The translations under genes were made by a program, and so were the position numbers. Source: Ruminococcus sp. (GTDB taxonomy: Bacteria > Bacillota > Clostridia > Oscillospirales > Acutalibacteraceae). Taken from it: a stretch of 64,000 nt of DNA. Of this stretch, positions 57,356-64,000 are shown in pieces (within the stretch, counting starts at the first letter, position 1; each line of letters starts with the position of its first letter). Location: positions 1 through 64,000 of the forward strand of contig JAFRBX010000043.1 in the NCBI GenBank assembly GCA_017404665.1, in the 5' to 3' direction. The notes under the pieces are model-generated. The model saw only the letters and a list, made by a program, of their open reading frames with translations, did no database searches and was not told the origin of the DNA.

Positions 57356-60310
57356 CTACAGCTTGATGTGCATCCACGCCGCGCCCGCCGAGATCGCGCC
57401 CCAGTAGTTAACGTCACAATCGTCGGTGCGGGCAACTGCGTAGTAGTCGTAATTAAAGTGGTGCATGCTCCATTCGGGGTCATAGACCAGACCGTCTACC
57501 TCCGCCCAGCCGTGACCGCCGCTGTTGCAGGCGTAAACATTGCTGTAGCCGATGCCCTTTGCCATGTAAGCGAACGCCGCGCCGAAGCTCATGCAGTTGC
57601 CCACCTTATTGACAAAGATGTCGTTTGCGTAGATGATCGGCCAGTCCATCCCCGTGTAATGCGGGATGCGGGGATTCTTTTCGGTGATGTCGGCGGTTTT
57701 CAGATAATTGAAGCAGGCTTTCAGCTTCTGAGCTTTGGTCATGCTGCTGTCGGTCACCCGATATACCAGCTTCAAAGCGCGGAACAGCGTGCGGTCGGAA
57801 TCGGAGCTGACCTTTGTCGCCTTGCCCTCGATGACGTTCCAGTCGCTGCCGCCGTCAGTCACCCCGTTGCAGTAGCCGAAGTCGATCACGCCGTTTTTGT
57901 CGGCGTAGCAGTAGCCGTCGGAGGCGGAGCCGACGATGCCGTTCTTCTGGATCAGACCGTTCGAGCCGTAATAATAGGTCTTGCCGCTGATCTTCTGGTA
58001 GCCCATGCGGATCTTGCCGTTCTCAAAGTTCAGCTTGTTGCCGTTAACGGTGATGCTGCCGCTCGCCAATTTACCGTTATAATAATAGGTATCGGAGCCG
58101 AAGTAGTCGCTGACGGTATCGCCGTTTTCATCCAGACAGCGCACGGTATAGGCGTACACTGTATCTTCGGCGGCGGTTGTATCCGCGTAGGAGGTGCCGG
58201 CCACGCTGTCAACGATGCGTCCCCATGCGGCGTTGAAGCCCTTGCGGTAGACGCGATAAGCTGTGACGCCGCCGACGGCGTTCCACTGCACGAGGTTCGC
58301 GTCGCCGGATCGGCTGACGCCGCTGATTCTCGGCGGGGCGATAAAGGTGTTGTTGAAGCCGTCTGCGTCAAAATCGCTCACAAAATTGCCCTTAGCGTCT
58401 ACACAGCGGACAGTGTAGGTATAGCGCTGTCCATTCGTCAGCTTGTCGTGTACATAGCTTGACGCGTCGGTTTCGACCAGACGGTTCCAACCGTTTGCGG
58501 TCTTGCTGTAAACGCGGAAGCGTATCGCGCCGGCAGGCTTTTTCCATGTGATGCGCGCGCCGGTCTCGGTATTCTCGATCGACGAGATCGCGGGCGTCGC
58601 GATATACTGTGTCTTTTTGCCGCTGTTATGATTGCTTGTAAAGCGCGAGCCGTCGGCGCTGATACAGCGCACGGTGTAGGTATAATGATAGCCGGAGCGG
58701 ACGTCGGTATCGAGATAGGAGGTCCCGGTCGTTTCTGCCATCTTTGTCCAGCCCTTGCTGCCGTAGTAATAGACGCGGTAGTTTTCGGCGCCCTTGCAGG
58801 CGTTCCATTTGATCAGCACACCCTGATCGGTATTGGTCAGAGAAGCGATCACCGGAGGAGCAATGAAGGTGTTTTCCCAGCCGTCACGGTTGAAATCGGT
58901 GACGAAATCACCCTTGTCGTCCACACCGCGAATCGTATAGACATAGCGCTGACCCGCATTGAGCTTGTCATGTACATAGCTGTTTGAGTCGGTTTCTGTC
59001 AGGCGCGTCCAGCCGTCGCTGCCCTTATAATAGACACGGCACTTCGCGGCGCCCTTGGGCATTTGCCAGCTGATTTTTGCGCCGGTCGCGGTATTTTCGA
59101 TGGAGGAGATGGTCGGCAAGCCGACATACTGTGTCCTTTTACCGCTGTTGTGAGAGCTTGTAAAGCGCGAGCCGTCGGCGCTGATACAGCGCACGGTATA
59201 GGTATAGTGATTGCCGGAGCGGACGTCGGTATCGAGATAGGAGGTTCCGGTTGTTTCTGCCATCTTTGTCCAGCCCTTGCTGCCGTAGTAATAGACGCGG
59301 TAGTTTTCGGCGCCCTTGCAGGGGCTCCACTCAATCAGCACGCCCTGATTGATGTTGGTCAGCGATGAGATCACCGGCGGCGCGATAAAGGTATTCTCCC
59401 AGCCGTCGCGGTTAAAATCGGTGACGAAATCGCCCTTGTCGTCCACACCGCGAATCGTATAGACATAGCGCTGACCCGCATTCAGCTTGTCATGTACATA
59501 GCTGTTTGAGTCGGTTTCTGTCAGGCGCGTCCAGCCGTCTCCGCTTTTATAATAGACCCTGCACTTTGCGGCGCCCTTTGGCGTTTGCCAGCTGATCTTC
59601 GCGCCGGTCGCGGTATTGTCGATAGAAGTGATCATCGGCATGGCGACGTAATCGATCGCTTCGCCCTGCGTATGATAGCTCAAAAAGCGCTCACTGTCAT
59701 CGCTGACGACGCGTACAGTGTAGGTATAGCGCGTGCCGGAAACGGCAGTTGTGTCGATATAGGCGCTCTCTTCGACCTCGCCGAGACGTTCCCAGCCGGA
59801 GGAGCCGGTCTTGCGGTAAACGCGGTAGCGCGGCGCACCGTCAAGCGCGTTCCATGCGATTCGGACGCCGCCGGGGACGCCGGACAGAGCACTGATCGCA
59901 GGCGGCGCAAAAAAGACGTTTTCCGCTTCGGCGGTGAACCCGCCGATCTCCCGTTCCTTTTCGTCGAACGCCTTGATCTGATAGCGATACGCCGCTTCAT
60001 TATCTAAGGGGGTATGCGTAAACCTCAGATCCTCCGTCTGTGTCAGAAGCACCCACGCGTCGTTCTCAGATAGATACAGCGCATAGGCTTTTGCACCGTC
60101 ACAGGCGTTCCAGCTGACAGCGGTACCGTCGGCGGTGTTGTCAAAGCGCAATTGAGCGGCGGTTACCTCCGGCTGATTTTCCACAGGGACGATAACGGGC
60201 GTTTCGTTATCGCCTGCGGCAGGCTCTGCTCCGGCGGTCACCGCGCCGACAGAAAAGACCATCGTTACCGCCAACAGAGCGGATAACAGTTTTCTTACAG
60301 ATTGATTCAT
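57356..60310 (-). CDS. Secreted FN3-repeat protein with C-terminal transglutaminase-like domain
   Basis: The start is set at ATG 60310 (MNQSVRKLLSALLAV), with GGTG six bases upstream, giving 984 residues. The first ATG of the frame at 60364 lies inside the predicted -10 box and cannot be used from that promoter. A signal peptide of about 29 residues precedes eight or so fibronectin type III-like repeats (about 50-770), each with W..C.GA..YRVYYYG..GW..., then TSYLDTDVRSG..YTYTVRC. Two pairs are nearly identical. A choline-binding-like stretch with KTYYYGSNGLIQKNG follows. The last 140 residues are a transglutaminase-like domain with catalytic Cys in VGNCMSFGAAFAYMA, His in GGHGWAEV and Asp in YDPEWS. 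It may crosslink or cleave wall or surface proteins. Confidence 0.82.
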   Translation of the reverse strand: MNQSVRKLLSALLAVTMVFSVGAVTAGAEPAAGDNETPVIVPVENQPEVTAAQLRFDNTADGTAVSWNACDGAKAYALYLSENDAWVLLTQTEDLRFTHTPLDNEAAYRYQIKAFDEKEREIGGFTAEAENVFFAPPAISALSGVPGGVRIAWNALDGAPRYRVYRKTGSSGWERLGEVEESAYIDTTAVSGTRYTYTVRVVSDDSERFLSYHTQGEAIDYVAMPMITSIDNTATGAKISWQTPKGAAKCRVYYKSGDGWTRLTETDSNSYVHDKLNAGQRYVYTIRGVDDKGDFVTDFNRDGWENTFIAPPVISSLTNINQGVLIEWSPCKGAENYRVYYYGSKGWTKMAETTGTSYLDTDVRSGNHYTYTVRCISADGSRFTSSHNSGKRTQYVGLPTISSIENTATGAKISWQMPKGAAKCRVYYKGSDGWTRLTETDSNSYVHDKLNAGQRYVYTIRGVDDKGDFVTDFNRDGWENTFIAPPVIASLTNTDQGVLIKWNACKGAENYRVYYYGSKGWTKMAETTGTSYLDTDVRSGYHYTYTVRCISADGSRFTSNHNSGKKTQYIATPAISSIENTETGARITWKKPAGAIRFRVYSKTANGWNRLVETDASSYVHDKLTNGQRYTYTVRCVDAKGNFVSDFDADGFNNTFIAPPRISGVSRSGDANLVQWNAVGGVTAYRVYRKGFNAAWGRIVDSVAGTSYADTTAAEDTVYAYTVRCLDENGDTVSDYFGSDTYYYNGKLASGSITVNGNKLNFENGKIRMGYQKISGKTYYYGSNGLIQKNGIVGSASDGYCYADKNGVIDFGYCNGVTDGGSDWNVIEGKATKVSSDSDRTLFRALKLVYRVTDSSMTKAQKLKACFNYLKTADITEKNPRIPHYTGMDWPIIYANDIFVNKVGNCMSFGAAFAYMAKGIGYSNVYACNSGGHGWAEVDGLVYDPEWSMHHFNYDYYAVARTDDCDVNYWGAISAGAAWMHIKL

Positions 60311-60362
60311 TCTCTTCACCATTTTCTTTCTCATTTTATTATTATTCTTTTCGTTGCATTTC

Positions 60363-60391
60363 ATTGTAGAAGTTTAAACATCTTTTGTCAA
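60363..60391 (-). promoter_or_regulatory. Promoter of the FN3-transglutaminase gene
   Basis: Minus-strand TTGACA (60391-60386), a 17-base spacer and TACAAT (60368-60363). This excludes the ATG at 60364 as start. Confidence 0.75.
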
Positions 60392-60566
60392 TAGCAATTC
60401 TGACAAAGTATGCAGCATAAATCTCCGCGTTTTCTGTGACAGACCTTATCCGGTCAATCGGGTGAAACGCCTGACGCCCAGGACCGGTCCCCGTGAAGGG
60501 TGTTTGATCAGCGCTGATTCGGCAAATCCGATAAAATATCGCCGGAACTATTAGACGAAATACGAA
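60392..60566. other. Non-coding region between divergent promoters
   Basis: GC-richer than the promoters beside it, with short inverted pieces (CCGGTC and GACCGG, CCCC and GGGG near 60450-60520). It lies upstream of both predicted transcription starts, so it would not be in either leader. No gene or known riboswitch is recognised. Confidence 0.35.
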
Positions 60567-60595
60567 TTGAATACGGACGAGCTTTGTAATATAAT
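60567..60595 (+). promoter_or_regulatory. Promoter of the BspA/InlB-type surface protein gene
   Basis: TTGAAT (60567-60572), a 17-base spacer and TATAAT (60590-60595). Confidence 0.7.
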
Positions 60596-60640
60596 AACTA
60601 TGTATAACACTTTTTTGTCGGATGGATATAGGGTGATGTT

Positions 60641-63600
60641 ATGAACATAAGATCCATGAGGAAATATTTCAGAAATTTAGTCTCGCTGTTACTGATCGCT
60701 TCGGTGATGGCAGGTTTGTCTGCGCCGTTTGATCTGACGGTATTTGCGCAGGAGGAAGCGGCAACAGGCAGCGATATCTACGCCATGATCTATAAAATCG
60801 ATCCCAACAAAAATAATACCCGTAATCTCGAGCTTGTTTTTCAGAGAGGAGACGCCGTAGATCCCGACAGAGTGCTGGTCAAAAAATGTGAAAACTTTGC
60901 CGATTCTGACGGCAGCACCAACCCGCCGTGGTACGACGGCTACGCGAGCAACAGAAATATCGTAGCGGTTGACGTCAAGGACAGGATCGCGCCGACAAAT
61001 ATGGCGAGATGGTTCACGCTCTTCACCTACATGACCGATGAGAATTTTAAGAATATCGATAAAATCGATACGTCCAACTGCACTTCTTTCAGGGGGATGT
61101 TCAACTATGCCTGTTATCTGGAGCATCTGGATCTTACCTGCTGGGACGTCAGTAATGTCACCACGGTTTTGCAGATGTTCACGCATCTGGATGACAGGGG
61201 CGCGAACTACGGACTCAAATCGCTGAATGTTTCCAACTGGGTGCTGCCCAAGTGCACTGATTTCAGCCAGTTTATCATGGGCTCCAGAATCGAGAATCTT
61301 GATCTCTCCTCTTTCAACTGCAGCAACGTCAACAATATGGCGAATATGCTCAGCAGCAATACGCAGCTGAAAACAGTCAAGTTAGGTAATATCAACGGCG
61401 GCACGCGGGAATCAAACCTCGGCTATATCTTTACGAATGATATTAATCTCGAGTCGGTGTATTCTTCGGGAGAGCCCATCCCGGGCCACGCTGACCTGAG
61501 TTCGATTTCGAATACGACGGTTTTTTCGTTTGCACACCTTTTTGAAAACTGCGCCAAAATAGAATCCATCGATTTCGGCGATAATCTGATGTCAAAGCCC
61601 GGAACCCGCGACTACGCGTATGACGGCGCCTTTGCGGGCTGCGAATCCCTGAAAAAGGTCGATCTCAAATGCTGTCCGGGAGGACTCAGAGCACAGGTTT
61701 CGATCTTCAAGGGATGCAGTAATTTAGAGGAGATCAATTTCTCGACGCTGGAAAACAAGAAGCCCGACAAAGGGTATGAGTCGAATTTCAATATCAAGAA
61801 TGTTCCGATCAATATCTACGAGGACTGCAGCGAGCTCAAAGAGGTTACCTTTAATGAAAAGTACCCTAAGAGCGACAAAGCCGGTAACAGCGTCCCGCCG
61901 AAATCAACCTGGGCTAGGATCAAAAACGCCGACGGCAGCAAGTTCACGGGCAAGGAGGTCCTCCCGGCTTCACAGCTGTTCTTGAATTTCCAACAATCCT
62001 ACGCCGGAACATGGGTCGCCGTGGATAAAATCGTTCTTGACGCGAACGGCGGAAAGCCGCAGTTCCAGTCGATAGACGGCGCAAAAGGCATGGAGGCGGT
62101 ATACGACGATTCGGCGACCGCCTCCAGAACAGGCTACGCTTTTGACGGCTGGTGGTCAGATAAGACAGGCGGTTCCAAACTGGAGAACGGTGCAGAGCTG
62201 GAATCATGGACCTACTATGCCCATTGGATAGAGAATCAGTACAGCCTCGTCCTGCATGGAAACGGCGGCAAGGTCCCCGACGGTTTGCAGATAGACGGCG
62301 CGGTGATCTCCGAGGACAGAGAGTCGATCACCTTCAGCAATATCAATTACACGCAGTTTGTCGATCTGAGCTCAAGGATGTTTGAGAACGAAGACGGGTC
62401 TGTTCTCGCAAGCTGGAACATCCGTAAAAACGGCACAAGTACCCAGTTTGCCGCCAACGACGCCGTAAACAAGCTCGCGATCAATCAGGGAGATACCGCC
62501 GATCTCTACGCGCAATGGCACACACCCTCCGCCGTGATCACCTTTGACTCGCAGGGCGGAAGCGCGGTGGAGAAGAGAGATTATGAGATAGGCGACAGAT
62601 ACGGCACCCTCAGCACCCCGGTGAAGGATCGCGACGCCGAATCTCCCGCGGGCTACACCTTTGTCGGCTGGTTCACACAGCCGGACGGAAAAGGCTATGA
62701 GATCGTTGATAAAGCAGACGAGGAGCTGGACAATACAATAGAGCAGAACAAGGTGACCGAAACGCGGACGCTCTACGCTTACTGGATGTCCAGCTGCGCT
62801 GTGACCTTCGGCGCGAACGGCGGCACGATCGACGGCGAGAGCGAATCCGGCAAGGTCGTGATGTACAACCAAAAGGTTGGCAAGCTGCCTGTTCCCGAAA
62901 AAGGCTCCGCCGCATTTGACGGCTGGTACGGCGACGAGGGCAGGATCTCCTCCGATACGGTGATCACCGATAAGAGTATCACGTTTACCGCCCGCTGGGG
63001 CTATCAGCCTGTATTTGAGACGGACGGCGGTTCCTTTGCGCCCGGTACGGTTCTCGACTATGAGCTGATAGACGATCCGGATTATTCGATAGAAGCCCTT
63101 CCCGAGGTTGATAAGTACCGCTGCGCGTTCCTCGGCTGGTATGCCGACGAGGATAACGACGGAGTGTTTGAGAGAAAGGTTACCGAACACAGCCGCGTTG
63201 ATCTTTCGCAAAGCGCTGTTATCAAAGCAAAATGGAAAGAGGACGTCAAATACACGGTGACGCTGAACGCCGACGGAGGCGTCATTGCTGCCGGTGAGAG
63301 CGAATACAGCTTCTATAAGGACGACGTGATCTCAGGCTTGCCCGTACCCGTCAAAACAGGGTACGAATTCGGCGGCTGGTACAGCGGCGATACCGAGATC
63401 ATCGAAAATGTTACCGCTGTTACCTCCGATTTAACGCTGAAAGCCAAGTGGATCGAAAAGGACTGTACCGTCACCTTCAACCCCAACGGCGGCGCTTTGT
63501 ATGACCCCTCTGACGCCGCGATCAAGGTTGTCGGCGGCAAGACGCTCCCCGCGATCCCCGGAGCGAACAAGAAGGAGGCGGACGGCTCCGTCCAGTATTT

Positions 63601-64000
63601 CTTCGGCGGCTGGTATCCCAACGCCGACGGAACCGGCGAAAGACTCGAACCCGATACGGTGATCGACGCGAACAGAACCTATTACGCAAAGTGGATCGAT
63701 CCCAAAAACTATGTGCTGATCGACGATAACGGCACGACCGATATGTCTAATCAGCTCTATATGTACTCGGTCACATGGGGAAGCCCCTCCGACGGCAACG
63801 TTACCAACGATACGGGCGACAACCTTTCGTTCCACCCTATCAGCAGCGGCAATATCTCCGCTTTGCTGAGAATACAGTTCTACAGCTATGATAACAACAC
63901 CTCCACGGATATCACGCTTCCTCCCGGTTCGGTAAAGATCAAGATCCCGAAATATATATTCAAGGATAGGGAAGGAAACAATATCGGCACCGATAACCTT
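60641..64000 (+). CDS. BspA-like leucine-rich surface protein with InlB-type repeats (3' end outside window)
   Basis: From ATG 60641 (AGGGTG upstream) the frame is open for 1120 codons to the window edge. A signal peptide of about 40 residues (NLVSLLLIASVMAGL core, ending near VFAQE) is followed by a BspA/DUF285-type repeat region (about 110-410). Its units read like IDTSNCTSFRGMFNYA, LDLTCWDVSNVTTVLQMF and LDLSSFNCSNVNNMANML. From about 460 to 1020 there are about seven Listeria-Bacteroides (InlB B-type) repeats, each with V.F...GG and F.GWY or F.GWW. The last visible 80 residues (TWGSPSDGNVTNDTGDN) look like a new beta domain. Such proteins bind host or bacterial surfaces; the anchor is not visible. 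Confidence 0.85.
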   Translation, partial: MNIRSMRKYFRNLVSLLLIASVMAGLSAPFDLTVFAQEEAATGSDIYAMIYKIDPNKNNTRNLELVFQRGDAVDPDRVLVKKCENFADSDGSTNPPWYDGYASNRNIVAVDVKDRIAPTNMARWFTLFTYMTDENFKNIDKIDTSNCTSFRGMFNYACYLEHLDLTCWDVSNVTTVLQMFTHLDDRGANYGLKSLNVSNWVLPKCTDFSQFIMGSRIENLDLSSFNCSNVNNMANMLSSNTQLKTVKLGNINGGTRESNLGYIFTNDINLESVYSSGEPIPGHADLSSISNTTVFSFAHLFENCAKIESIDFGDNLMSKPGTRDYAYDGAFAGCESLKKVDLKCCPGGLRAQVSIFKGCSNLEEINFSTLENKKPDKGYESNFNIKNVPINIYEDCSELKEVTFNEKYPKSDKAGNSVPPKSTWARIKNADGSKFTGKEVLPASQLFLNFQQSYAGTWVAVDKIVLDANGGKPQFQSIDGAKGMEAVYDDSATASRTGYAFDGWWSDKTGGSKLENGAELESWTYYAHWIENQYSLVLHGNGGKVPDGLQIDGAVISEDRESITFSNINYTQFVDLSSRMFENEDGSVLASWNIRKNGTSTQFAANDAVNKLAINQGDTADLYAQWHTPSAVITFDSQGGSAVEKRDYEIGDRYGTLSTPVKDRDAESPAGYTFVGWFTQPDGKGYEIVDKADEELDNTIEQNKVTETRTLYAYWMSSCAVTFGANGGTIDGESESGKVVMYNQKVGKLPVPEKGSAAFDGWYGDEGRISSDTVITDKSITFTARWGYQPVFETDGGSFAPGTVLDYELIDDPDYSIEALPEVDKYRCAFLGWYADEDNDGVFERKVTEHSRVDLSQSAVIKAKWKEDVKYTVTLNADGGVIAAGESEYSFYKDDVISGLPVPVKTGYEFGGWYSGDTEIIENVTAVTSDLTLKAKWIEKDCTVTFNPNGGALYDPSDAAIKVVGGKTLPAIPGANKKEADGSVQYFFGGWYPNADGTGERLEPDTVIDANRTYYAKWIDPKNYVLIDDNGTTDMSNQLYMYSVTWGSPSDGNVTNDTGDNLSFHPISSGNISALLRIQFYSYDNNTSTDITLPPGSVKIKIPKYIFKDREGNNIGTDNL

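Noticed and set aside
60392..60566. Riboswitch between the divergent FN3 and BspA-type genes
   Set aside because: The segment lies upstream of both predicted transcription starts and matches no riboswitch core I know.
1..64000. CRISPR arrays, rRNA and tRNA genes
   Set aside because: No regularly spaced direct repeats with unique spacers, no cloverleaf with a TTCGA arm and no rRNA motifs were found on reading both strands.

Overview
The window looks like a chromosome segment of a gut, Ruminococcus-type anaerobic Firmicute (Oscillospiraceae-like). The reasons are many secreted proteins with dockerin modules, two cohesin-bearing proteins, Thr/Pro/Glu-rich linkers, starch-binding-type modules, sporulation relics (a SigH-like sigma factor and a broken spoVAD) and promoters of TTGACA/TATAAT type. 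The species is not identified. Most of the window is moderately GC-rich; bases 1-4800 and about 51400-51950 are visibly more AT-rich and look acquired.

Left end (1-4800): the right end of a three-tyrosine-recombinase element (recombinase-in-trio type), a repeat-rich non-coding stretch, a two-gene AbiE-like type IV toxin-antitoxin module and a relaxase C-terminal remnant. The remnant is joined directly to a cohesin-dockerin gene that has lost its 5' end. The next gene is a second cohesin-dockerin protein with a stop codon inside its dockerin.

7.4-23.1 kb is mostly housekeeping: a zinc-ribbon protein, a SigH-like factor, comM, a GNAT fusion, murA, walJ, rlmH, rqcH, a Na/Pi cotransporter, an AlkD-like glycosylase, trxB, a DtxR-type regulator, a small dockerin protein and murE. 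Between rlmH and rqcH is a small locus that looks like a decayed type I toxin-antitoxin pair, and before the small dockerin gene is a MITE-like inverted-repeat element.

23.6-29.8 kb is a starch/maltodextrin block: a binding-protein-dependent sugar transporter without its ATPase, a lipid-anchored GH13 enzyme and a small dockerin protein. 30-38 kb holds an alpha/beta hydrolase, a very large MacB/FtsX-type ABC protein, a diacylglycerol glucosyltransferase-like enzyme and a VanW protein.

38.5-50.5 kb is the most striking part: four consecutive large secreted dockerin proteins with no recognisable catalytic domain, built from CBM26-like, X25-like and unassigned repeat modules. They have the same promoter layout and near-identical terminators. 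Together with the cohesin proteins, the transporter and the GH13 enzyme they suggest a cell-surface starch-binding complex resembling the amylosome of Ruminococcus bromii (inference).

50.6-64 kb is another scarred region: spoVAD missing its 3' end, an AbiEi antitoxin missing its 3' end, a giant secreted protein missing its 5' end and carrying an in-frame TGA, a 50-residue peptide gene directly after it, an FN3/transglutaminase secreted protein on the minus strand, and a BspA/InlB-repeat surface protein that runs off the window. No rRNA, tRNA, CRISPR array or replication origin was recognised.
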